A stretch of DNA of 62,000 bases, from NCBI RefSeq assembly GCF_037975245.1, contig NC_092564.1, forward strand, positions 17,223,484 through 17,285,483, given 5' to 3'. This DNA is from Apostichopus japonicus. Taxonomy: Eukaryota > Echinodermata > Holothuroidea > Aspidochirotida > Stichopodidae. The notes under the pieces were generated by a model. That model saw nothing but the letters and a program-made list of their open reading frames with translations, was not told where the DNA came from and searched no databases. Shown here in pieces: positions 25,144-36,379 of this stretch (positions are counted from its first letter, which is position 1; each line of letters starts with the position of its first letter). Both the position numbers and the translations under genes were made by a program.

Positions 25144-26186
25144 GAAGAAGTGTAGGTACTAATTCTGTGCGTGACCTATCTGACCCTCGCCCTTCCCTGC
25201 TCCCTTATGGGTTACATTGAGTGTACAATGGCACCCGATACTCATAGCTAGTACAGTAACTACTGGTTCCACATGTAACACATGTTACCGTGTTACGAAC
25301 ACAAAGTAGTAATTACTGATAGACGGTTTTGTGGGACATGAACAGTATAAATAGTTGCCTGTACCAGCTATGAATATCGGCTGGCCATGGGCATTTCAGT
25401 AGATCAGTGATTGTTGCTTAGTTAATGTTATGTACATCCCGGAGATAATCTTACTTTGGCCTTGGAACAGACTCAGTGTGTGTTGTATTCATTTTATTTT
25501 ATTGTCGTATTAGGACAGAGTATATTTTCCTTGACAATGTTAACGTTTTACTCATTCAAGGAAAATATTAACTGCAAAGCAAAACATTGTCTACGTTAAT
25601 TTAAAAATGCAGTGCATTTATAAATGTTTCAAATCTGTCAAAAATTGCTTAAGGGAAAATTGTTCATTCTTTATTTACAATTGGTTTTTTAAATATTTTT
25701 GTTGCCATTTTGGTACGATATTACATAGCAATTTTGATGTTACTATGGAACCCCTGAAATGCACTTATATAACCATACATTTTCAACTATAGAAAAATGT
25801 GACAAATTCACCTACATTCTTTTAGTTTATCGCTTTCTTTTGTTTCATATTGGCGTGTTGTCGAAACATTTTCAGTTTAATGACATGCCATACAGGTAAG
25901 ATATGTGTGGTTACAAATGAGATGATATGTATCTTACAATGGCTTAATATCTTAAAATAAACAGATTGCCCGGAATTTGACGAATACTGTACCCACTTAA
26001 AGATATTCCATATCTCCAAAATAGCTCTATTTAAGGCCATTGTATTTTAGCAAATTGTAAGTTATTCTAATGTTTTGCCGATGAAACGTCTGTGTTTTTT
26101 TCTTTCTTTTTTATGTTGGTATAAAAGTTCGTGTCAAACTTTATTTATGTATAAAATAGATAAAACTAATATTATTTTACTTTTAG

Positions 26187-26296
26187 AACTAAACAAGGAA
26201 ACCAAGAAAAAATACGTTAACATGTCATGGGATATTAAAAACAATTACGGTACTATCCGTGCGGCTTACATTATAAGAAACGGGTCGAGGTTTTAG
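26187..26296 (+). CDS. Alternative terminal exon candidate of the PDE11-like gene
   Basis: A good acceptor (TTACTTTTAG ending at 26186) is followed by a frame compatible with exon k's phase: ELNKETKKKYVNMSWD to RNGSRF and a TAG. Nothing in the residues is recognisable. It is listed because the phase and acceptor fit. It is mutually exclusive with the 24,947 exon, unless it is an alternative 3' end. Confidence 0.2.
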
Positions 26297-27536
26297 AAAA
26301 TACCCTATGACTATGGAACGCCAAAAGGGCAATATCTTATATTGTTTACTTTTATGTTGTCTGACGTTTTATGTTGACAGACGTGAGATCTTCATCAAAA
26401 CAATATGCTGGACAACTTAGCTCAGTAATTAAAGGACACGTTTGTGCCAGGATTTCACACGTTGCACGTAAATCAATAGGTAAACGTAATCCCTTGTTCC
26501 GATAGGATGCTAAGTAATGCTACCTTATGAAAACATCAGAAAGAGCAAAGGGTGTTAGATTACAGTTACTAATAGAAAAGTTTAAGAACCATTTATTGTC
26601 ATTTCTATTGAAACTGCAATCTCAATTTCATTCCAGGGGTTAAGTATATCTTGATAAATGTAATACGTTAAATATAAATGACGTAAAGTTTTTTCCTTCC
26701 TTCCTTCTTTCTTTTATTTTTTTATTTATTTTTTGGTTGAAAAGTAAAATATCAGCCAACACAAAGCTGTTTAAATTTGAACTGATCCTTCAGGATTTCA
26801 TTTGTTTTTTTTATAAACGGGCTGCATGTCAGTTCCCGGTTTTATTATTTATTTATTATACATAATTGCTATAGTTATGCGACAAGTTTGGCGTATAGAA
26901 TATACAATAAAGTTATATCTCCAAAACGTTTATTTAAAATGATAAGCTTCAAAATGATATTCCGATTATAAATTATTTACAAGTCATGTTGATGGTTATT
27001 CTAGATGCATGTTAAGTGCACGTATACATAGTTTAAAGAAATCTATTATCAAGTTTAGTTAATATTCAGATATTAACTCCTGTACGAAATAAAGAAGATA
27101 CATACTCCATCGGTATTTTCTTGTTTTCTTTCAAAGAGGTGCCAGTCAGTAAGGAAAGGGGAGAAAAGGTGGGGCCGAGGATCGGGCTACGTATAAGCCA
27201 AAAAGCATCTGACTGACCCTTTGGACTGACCTAATGGATTACAACTTGCACGTCGGGTGGCTTCCAATTAAACATTTGAACTCATTGGAATTTTACAATT
27301 TAGAATGTCATTTCAGATGGGAAACCATAGATTGCTCTTGGATGAAAAACCCACCTTACTATGACCCGGTCGGGTATCGAACCCAGAATCTCCCGATTGC
27401 TAACTTTATCAACTTAACTTCCTACTTTATCAAAGTTCTTGAAATAATGTACATTTTACGTCTGTATGTACGGTAACCACACAACGAATGGCACGTTCAA
27501 CTCGTATTACTTTTTCAATGAATTTACAATAAAGCG

Positions 27537-27538
27537 TG

Positions 27539-27570
<32 letters not shown>

Positions 27571-27583
27571 ATATATGTATATG

Positions 27584-27621
<38 letters not shown>

Positions 27622-27630
27622 CATTTATAC

Positions 27631-27670
<40 letters not shown>

Positions 27671-27690
27671 CATTTATACGGTATATGTTA
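27537..27690. repeat. TA microsatellite with internal duplication
   Basis: TA repeats with GTATG interruptions, followed by two copies of ACATACATTTATACGGTATA about 50 bp apart. Tyr-Ile frames across it are artefacts. Confidence 0.9.
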
Positions 27691-28679
27691 TGCTATATTA
27701 ATTATACTAAACACGTCATCATTTTTCTGACCTAATATTAAAATTAAGTTCACGAACATTCAGAAAGATACACAATTATATGCCACAGTACGGGAAAGTA
27801 CTTCGAGTTGTGAATATAAGTTATCGTTTGTATATCAATGGTCATGTTTGACAATCCAGCATATATCGAGGGCTATGACCTCATGAAAGCCAATGTTCCC
27901 AGATCTTAGCGTGTGAGATTCCTATCCAAGCTGCAACAATAGTGCTTTTGATATTGTAATAAGCCTCGTTAAACAACCAATTTCTTCAATGCTTCGGAAT
28001 TTCTCATAGTCCGAATGCATTTAACCACGCGATACACACAGAAAACACAGATAAACTGTTAATCTTAAAGTTTTGTACCAAAGTAAAAACTGGATCGTGC
28101 TATAAAATCAGTAGCATGTGCTATTAGGATTACAGTAAGAACTGAGAATATGTGTAATTCCAACAAGTCCAGTTGTTGGGATTTGTTGTTTAAGCCCCTT
28201 TCTATCGGTGGCATCGAATGGTCAAACAATGGTTAGCGTTTCCTTCGAAATAATTAGTCCACAAATGTTGCGTGCCAATGGTTTACGCACAAAGAACTGT
28301 TTCAACAGAGAGCGATTACATCTCCCATTGGAAGAGACTCGCGCTACCTTACATGATGGAGCAGTGCCATGATCACACGCCAACAGTAGCGGGCTTTTTG
28401 GGTTGAGAGTGGATACCCGTTGTTTGGTTCTCATACCTAGGCTCCATCTTATAGTTGAGTTCATCACATCGCAGCTGGCGAAGTGAAACCGTTGTAGCTG
28501 TTCTGTTTTCAAGTGCAATTAACATTGAGTACTCTGATGGAATCCGGAAGTTATTAAAATACATCTCATCTTCACGTAAACAATAGACGATTATCCCGGT
28601 TTGATATTTTAAGCAGCAAATCAGAAAGTTAAGTCGACTTGTAGTCAGGGACCAGGTCATGGACGTCAACGCTCTGAAG

Positions 28680-29793
28680 TTATTTGACGTAGCCGCCGCT
28701 GACAATCCCAGCGACCACGCCCACCGGAGTGATGAGGAAACTGGTAATTACGTCACAGTAAATGTCTCGACCTAACCGCTCTGACAAATCAGAGAGACGT
28801 TTCCAATCCTCTTCCTCTATTTCGGTGAGTAAATACATCTTCATTTTGAATCGACCCCATTGATATTTCAAGTCTAGACCACCAACGGCGACGATAGCAA
28901 AAGACATTGTCATCATTTGTTCACTCATGACTTGAATTGTAAAGGTTGTTGACAAGTGCGAAATCTCCGTCTTTTCATTTCTGCACGATCGAATGCATGT
29001 CATATTTTCGTCAAGCAAGGGGAGGATATGTTTGAGAAGACGTGATGTTGTGGGTGGCTGTATCTGCCATTACTCGCAACCTCCATGTTAGGAAAATGTG
29101 ATACCGAATGCGTTGACAAAGACAATCGAGTTCAGCCACGGGAACACCATTTGTCTTAGTGGCCTATACTCTTTGAAAAAGCATTGGAATTTCTCATTAC
29201 ATCCTCTTAAATCACTGGTGAAGTGATTTTGAATGTACCCGATAACACTATTACACTGGTTTTGCATGCATTTTCGCTGTAAGTACAAAAAGTAACAGAA
29301 AGTTGCATATATCAACATATTAATAACATTCATGATAAAGCCATGAAAGTGAACTTGCTGTCTGACATTCTTGTTTTCTTTAATAAGCCAATTGATTTCT
29401 AAAATAACATTTGTCGTTGCTAGAGAGTAAACAAAAACGAGAACGCACACTCTATGAGTTCGTGATGCTATTCAATATGTTAAGCTTCCTATGTTCCTTC
29501 TGAGGGCATGTTTGTCGAACTCTCTACACCCCATGATAACTCCGCGGCTCCTCAACCATCATATCTCTTGAAAGTTTTCTAATCGCAGCAGCTACACAAA
29601 TAACAGATGTGGACATAATCACTGGCGAATAACAAACCAATGACGAAATATACATCACATTTGCGTTGTCCTGCAGCAAAGTTACAGTAAGTTGTCCACA
29701 GGTAACATATCAAAGACCCAACTGTAATCATGACATAAGTAAAGATTAATGACGAAAACAGGAACCGTCTAGCCCTCCTAGATTGATATTGTT
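28680..29793 (-). pseudogene. Decayed member of the seven-transmembrane array (pseudogene A)
   Basis: Exon-2 homologue of the family. The acceptor CTATTCTGCAG is followed at 29,793 by EQYQSRRARRFLFSSLIF in the family phase. Membrane segments 1 and 2 are readable down to about 29,600, where a frameshift moves the VIMGCREFDK-like part to another frame and stops occur. Segments 3-5 (VFVYSLATTN to NSIVFVNAFGITF) lie in 29,450-29,088. A 1-bp loss near 29,080 then disrupts the LTWRL position. The end (IVAVGGLDLKYQW to AGIVSGGYVK) is open at 29,018-28,680. No exon 1 was found upstream. It is closest to the divergent copies 4 and 5 (LDLKYQW instead of IDLKHQW). Confidence 0.85.
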
Positions 29794-31980
29794 CTGCAGA
29801 ATAGGGAGGAAAAAAGTTATACTCGTTACCTTTTCGATACAAAACCGTGTGAAGCTGGGAAGGAACTTTTAACAAGACACAAAAAGGGACACAGCTTAAG
29901 ATCTTTCAGATTCGTAATATAATCTGAAACAAATCTTACATTGATGAGAAATGTCTATGAATCAAGATATGTCAAGATAACAGAAAAGTGTTTCCGATTA
30001 ATTTTCGAACAAGCGTTCTTCCCATGCAGACATGTTCTATTGATGTCCAAAATGTCTCGTGGCACAGAATGTGAGGAGGATTGTAGAACACAGCTTATGA
30101 TTAACATTCCAGTACCAACATTCATAATACCTACAATTCCTACATGGGTGTGCCACTGACTTTTAATTCAAAGGAAACTACAAAACAAAACTTGACTATG
30201 ATCGTTTGTCTAAGTACGGTTCAGATTTCGAAATTGGTCATATAAAACGTAGAAATAGATATAGGTTTCTGTCCAACCTGGAGTTTGAGACAATTGGTGT
30301 GATGCCACTTTAGGAGGGATAGTGTTCTAAGTTTGGACAGCTGAAGCGAGTACTGAACTAGCAAAAATCGTCAGAATGATGCCACAAGAAAAAACAAAAA
30401 AACTGTTATAGATATGCAAGCAAATGATTTTTTTCGAGTACGATTGAGTACGATTTTGGTCGAACACCAATGGGGAAACTTTGTATACCATACCTAGACG
30501 TAGGTTTTTTTTCAATAACGATTCTTCTGTGTTAGATGTCTATAAGGGACGTCTTAGACACCGATTGTTTTTTTTGGGGGGGGGGGGAGGAAAATTAGTA
30601 AATATGTATAACGTGTTGTAAATAGATACTAGTGTAACCATTTTCACGTCAAATAAATAGCTATTACCGACTGGCTAGAGGCAACTGCCCTTGTTATGTC
30701 ACGTATCCACTGTGTCGAAGCTATCTAGGCGCGGTGACCACGTATATGGTTGGCCGCAGTGGACAAAATTCGGGAATTTATGCCGACATATATTCGATTT
30801 AATGTTGACATAAATTAGAATTTATGCAGACATTAATTCTGAGCCAATCAGGAGGCAGTTTTATATGTCTACATAAAATCGATTTTATGCCCTCGTAAAA
30901 AACAGAAGCAAAATAAAAAGACCTTTCAATAATTATTAACGACATATGCGAAAGTCAACAAGTTAATTCTAGTTCATAAAATTGTGTTTATTGCGCTTTA
31001 GAGCACTCACCCCGATACTAATGAAATAATCGACACTAGTTGAAAGAAGAACTACTATATCTCTTTCTGTTTCATTTCATTTGTGTTCATACATAATTTT
31101 ATGAGCCTTAGTTTGATAATTTCAAAATCTGTCTTTATAATAAGACGCATATGACAGTATAGCAACTGGGTCTATACTTCGGTGCTATTAAGCTTTATCA
31201 CTTCGACAGAAACCGTTGAGACAAGCAACTTCTTGGATATCAATCAATTCCATACGTATAAATCTGGCAAGCCACACGTGGAGTTTTTTTATCGTTGTAA
31301 GTGATTTGCGAACATATGTAAAGTAATAACATGATTACATATGAATAAAAAGAAAGATTGCTGGCCATCTGGTCATTGTAAATTACATAAACTACCAGAG
31401 TTTTACAAATGACTGAAGAATTTGTAACTGTTGTATAGCATTACTTAATAACTTTACATTATGTTAATTTCACGTGTAGAGATGAATAAAATCTCACTGA
31501 GGTGAATTCATATATTTAGATCCATAAAACAAAATTCCACTCTATTCTCAAAATATTAACAATTACATATGATATTTACAATTTTCACATGTTGCGTTTT
31601 AGGTGCATCCTGCGTACGCATACATACGCTTTGCATATTTGTTTCGTGAGATAAAGCTGAAGTCATGTGACCATCGTTTCGTAAGTGTTTTTTCTCAGTG
31701 TAGATGGAGTTTCGAAAAGTGACACTAAAAAGATTAAGAAGTCTTTTTTTCGTGGCCTCTCGAGGGTGGTATAACACGTAGTCGAGTTTGGTACCAAATA
31801 GAATTGTTAGGCTTCAACGGCTTCGTAATATTTTGCCAGTTCTCCTGAAAACATTGGACTGTGCTTTTCCGACGCTTTCGATGGTTATCCTTTCTTTGCA
31901 TTGTCCTTGGTTAATTGTACATCCGGGTCTTTCAAGGTCAGCAGACTACTTTAAAGGTATACTTTGAAATTTTGCATGAA
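29794..31980. other. Intergenic region upstream of pseudogene A
   Basis: No exon-1-like sequence for pseudogene A (no MIDW-type motif before a donor) is seen here. A poly-G run sits near 30,580. At 30,778-30,890 the phrase TTTATGCCGACAT and near-copies recur, hinting at a small degenerate repeat. No gene is supported. Confidence 0.55.
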
Positions 31981-34402
31981 CTACAAAATGTATTGCCCGC
32001 CAATGACACCGGCTACCAGGCCGATCACTGGTAATATATAACTGGCGATAACATCAGCAGAAGTGTCAGGATGTAACTGCTGTGTCATACCAGAAAGACG
32101 ATTCCAAGGACCATAGTCTGTGTTGGCGAGAGTTAAACTCATCTTCAGCTGAAAATGATCCCATTGGTGCTTCAAATCAATACCACCTACAGCAACGATT
32201 GCTAATAACAACATCATTGACCTCTCGCACATGACTTGGATACTAAAGAATGACGTAAAATAACGCTTTCTATCTTGGTCTGCACACTCATGATTGCAAA
32301 AATGTATAGCACCATAAGAACTACTGTCAATCGAAGTCTGGTTAGAGGGGACGACGTCATCGGATGTTAGATAAACATGGAATCTCCATGTGAGGTAAAA
32401 CGTTATACCAAATAAATTGCTAAAGACTATGGTATTAAACCAAGGGAACATCATTTTTCGAAGCTGGAAATATTCTTTAAAGAATTCTTTGACTTTGAAA
32501 GCACATCTGTCAATTTCATTGAAGTTTTTTTTCTATGTAATTGACAACAATATTGCATTCGTTTTGAAGGAGTTTTCTTTGTATGTATAAAAAGTAACAA
32601 AACGTCGAGTAGAAAAGCAAATTTGCAAAGTGCAAAATAAGGAAGATTAAAGACCTAGTTTGACATTGTTGTGAACGTTTCAGGAACCAAAATGTTTCCA
32701 AGAGACCGGAAGTGCTTGCCAACGAGTAAAAGAGAATGAAGACAAAAACACAACTGGAATATGACTGGTTGCCATTCTTAAGGTTCTCCAGTTTTCCTCG
32801 AAAAGAGCTTTCGTCGAACACTCTAGACCAGGTAATAACGTTGGATCTACGTAACCATTCGTTACGCTTAAATTTCCTTTTGATCGCAGCAATGATACAA
32901 ACAACAGGTGCCGACATAATCACTGGCCAGTAGAATATCAGAAACGAAATAGTGTACATATGGTTCACTTGACATTCGCGGTAATATCCAATTGACCAAA
33001 GAAAGATGCATAGAGACCCAATCGTAAGGATGACGTTGAATAATGCTGACGTCACAGTTAAGATTTGTCTTTTGCAGCTAGAATGACGTCGTTCTAAGAG
33101 AAAAGAAAAAGCAGTAATGCCATCTTCAATCCTCAAATTGAATATATATATACAGTATTAGTTAGTCAAAATGGACGCTATCCGGATGCTAAACCGTTCA
33201 ATTTGACAAACTAACTCTTTACACACTTAGTCTATTCGATAGATTTGGCAAGACAAAGATGGTAATTGATCATTCTTTCTACAAACATCATGTGTTGTGT
33301 GTATATTCTTGTCAATAGACTCGTGGTGCTGTACTACAGACACAATGCAGTGCATAAAGGTCTCGTGTATATCAAGCATTACTAAAGAGTTTTTAACACA
33401 TTTCTTTTATAACCAGGAATTGGAGGGGAAAAAACAGTAGCCAATATGTCCATTTGTCGCTTTTGTTAAATCTTTTAAATCGATAAACGTATTCAGCTTA
33501 TTGTAAAGAAAGACTCTATTTTCAAGGTGTTCACTAAGTAACCAGTCATATACGTATTTCTATCGTATCGTGGGTAACAGTCACAAGTTGGTAAAATGTA
33601 TTTCAATGTACTTGTTATACTCTGTGCGCATTGAAAATGGTTAGTCTTTTCAGATTAGCTTCAGTATACTTATTGTGAAAAATAGGCGAGTGATTCAATT
33701 AAGTGCTATCTCTTATATGAACCCCCTTCTTTCGAGCCCCCCCCCCCTCCCCGCAACCTTCCCCACCCTCACTGTTAGGGTCGTATTGCGTGATGTCAGA
33801 GAACACATTAACTAAATAATTTATTAAAAATGCCTACTGATTACGTGCTATTAGCACACAAATATAAATACAATAAAAAAGAACAATAGGCCTGCAATGA
33901 AATTGTAACAACAGCAATGCATGCAATACAATGAGAGATTCAATTAAGGTGACATCCCTTCTATGAACCCCCTTCTTTCGAGCCCTCCCCCCAACCTTCC
34001 CCACCCTCACTGTTAGGGTCGTATTTGCCTAATACCAGGGAACACATAAACTATATAATTTATTCTAAATGCCTACTGATTTCGTGCTTTAGTGAAACTT
34101 GAGTGTTTTGAGTAACACAAGTACCATTGCTGTTTAAACGTATTTACATATTTACAGTAATATTGTATGTTATCAGATCTAGTGCTTTCCCATATTTCTT
34201 TCCTTTAACAAACACAAATATTGCCGAATGCCGTATACTTACCAATAGTAATAATATGTGCAGACTGATCATGGAGTTCTTCCTCATAGCGCTGCGGATG
34301 ATACCAATCTATCATGCCAAGAATCCACATAACGATAGTCCAAAGAACGGCAAATGGCCTTCTTTTGACTGTCGAAAACCGAGTGTGGTTAGAAGACCCC
34401 AT
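31981..34402 (-). pseudogene. Seven-transmembrane array member B, one frameshift
   Basis: Exon 1 (34,243-34,402) is intact: 53 codons starting MGSSNHTRFSTVKRRP and including LWTIVMWILGMIDW, then a GTAAGTAT donor. Exon 2 (31,981-33,093) follows a CTTTTCTCTTAG acceptor and restores a Glu codon across the junction. Within exon 2 the poly-A run at 32,525-32,532 (8 T on the + strand) has one base more than the 7 in copies 1-3. The frame therefore ends as NYIEKKLQ, while the downstream half (MMFPWFNTIVF to GGQYIL) stays open in another frame. Otherwise it is very similar to copies 1-3. A sequencing error in the homopolymer cannot be excluded. Confidence 0.85.
33690..34090. repeat. Intronic approximately 250-bp repeated unit of the array
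   Basis: Within the member B intron, GATTCAATTAAG followed by CTATGAACCCCCTTCTTTCG and CACCCTCACTGTTAGGGTCG occurs twice (near 33,694 and 33,949). The same doubled arrangement recurs in copies 1 (38,098/38,338), 2 (44,488/44,729) and 3 (49,886/50,129), so it predates the duplications. Confidence 0.75.
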
Positions 34403-36379
34403 ATTATACATGTGTCGCTAGTAACAAACGTAATCGTAATAGGTTGACAAATACTTGATTCATTTTCTTATATTATCCGGATTATACTTGCTGTAGAGCA
34501 GTGCTTAGCGACTTCCTTAAATGCGAAAGCAAAACTCTGTTACCGAATTGGTAGTTTACGTTAACTTTATTATCAAGGATGCTTAGTTGAAAGAGTTTAG
34601 GCGGAACATCGAGGACAATCAATTTTGTGTTTGACCATAAACAATTGCCATTCCATACTGGCTGAAGAACTGTCCTCGTGATTACTACAATAAGTACAAG
34701 GAAGTATTCCCAGCTATTGCACGCTTGTCCGAGGAGGGCTGTAATGTGATTGATTCAACTGAATGCATTTGTAATGGAAACGTACAGAGTAACACAATTT
34801 ATTGTTCTTATATTTTTTCCACTTGGTTGTTGTTTTCGAGAAACTGCTACCAATTTGCCATTTTTAAATTATAATGTACAATGCGATTCAAGTGTTCATG
34901 AAAATATATATATCAAGTGATTACATAACATTATGAAAAGACACAATAAAAAACTCTTTTCTATGAAAGTACAAAGTAACTGGAATTTTTCAAACGTACC
35001 GAAGCTTTAGTCGTACAGGATCAACAAATCTGTTAATGTTTGGTATTCGAAAGACACCTGCGGTGGTAACTTTATGCCGTGCGACATCATAATATCGTCT
35101 AAAGTGATGGAAAGTTTGTCAATTGCATAACGATTGACAGTTTGTTTAGCAATACACAATCCTACATATGAAACAATTCCTTCATTGTAATCTTAAGTCA
35201 ATTTACTTTCTTCATACAAAATAAAAAATTTAAAAACTCTCTACCTCGACCGGTTGATCCTGCAATCACACAGGTGAATAAATGTTACAATTTTGGATTC
35301 ATATGAAGATTTGAACCCATTTTAAATGCCCCCATGTCCTCTTCCAACTCAACCCCATCTTTGTAATAGAAACATGGTGCAGCTTGTAGGAAGTACGAGA
35401 CTATTGGGCCAAATGGTCCACTTGAGCTATCATCATGTTAGGCCTAATGTTGGGAAGTCAGATTTCAATGAATCAAGAATGGATTGTATTTACCACGAGT
35501 ACCTTGTAAATTACATTAGAAACGGTGAAAACATAATAACGTTAGCAGGCAACAAAGGAATGGCAGATATGACAAACAAACGTAACGATTATAATCATGC
35601 CATTCAAACATTGATATTCCTCAGTATTTATGTTAAACAACAATTGAAAGCTTAAGAAATTACATTCATTATGTTTACTATGTATACATCCAAACAACAG
35701 GATATGTTTATGAATTTTTCATTATTTATAAAAACAATATAGAATAATTATAACAAATTTGAAAGGTTTTCTCTATACGTCGAGAGTGTTTTCATAGTCA
35801 GTATTCTATCAGTCATATACTTATTATATAGAGATGTAGTCAGACAATTTGTTTGTAACTGTGTTGATTGATCCTGTAGTACAAATTACAGAAATAAGGC
35901 TTTTTTAGAATGACATGTTTTTGAAATAAAAACAAAGATTGTATTGCTTATCTAATATGCATATTTGTTCCATAATTTATTTTAACTTCCCGGTCAACGC
36001 ATCTATTACTGTCATCTATGGTGGTGAGTATACCAACACAAACCGATCATGGGTCATCCGGGTAATCTGTTTTGTATTTCTAACTGCGATCAATCCATGT
36101 TCTCTAACTGTGTCGCCCCTGAATAAACCATCACGCTTAACTTCACATACTACATACTATAAACATTCCCTGGCCGTTAGCGATGATAATGTGGTATACG
36201 GTAAATTCAATCTTACTAAGTATACATGCTTCATATGCCTACTTTTTGAATGTCTCGCTGTCATTGCTGTCAAAAATTGCAATAAATCCTTTCATTGCAT
36301 TTTCTTTGGTTAATTGTACATCCGGGTCTCTCAAGGTGAGCAGACTACTTTCAAAGTATACCATGAAATTTTGCATGAA
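34403..36379. repeat. Shared inter-unit block 1 of the tandem array
   Basis: Sequence between exon 1 of member B and the stop of copy 1. It is repeated almost unchanged at 39,778-41,777, 45,193-47,205 and, in part, 50,586-52,745. A + strand frame ending HAIQTLIFLSIYVKQQLKA (stop near 35,655) and another at 35,939-36,313 persist in several units. The copies are too similar for that to prove selection. I treat the block as 5' flank of one gene plus 3' flank of the next. Confidence 0.6.

Larger units (their letters stand above)
25144..28679. other. Intergenic region between the PDE11-like gene and the membrane-protein array
   Basis: Holds a diverged relative of the 6.7-kb repeat (about 25,255-25,350), the alternative PDE exon candidate (26,187-26,296) and a TA block with two ACATACATTTATACGGTATA copies (27,537-27,690). 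The - strand frames at 28,222-28,705 sit just downstream of the decayed array member and look like non-coding 3' flank. I see no further gene. Confidence 0.55.

Noticed and set aside
30327-30515. Possible first exon of pseudogene A
   Set aside because: Only a chance LGMVY resemblance to LGMIDW; the phase, donor and surrounding residues do not fit.
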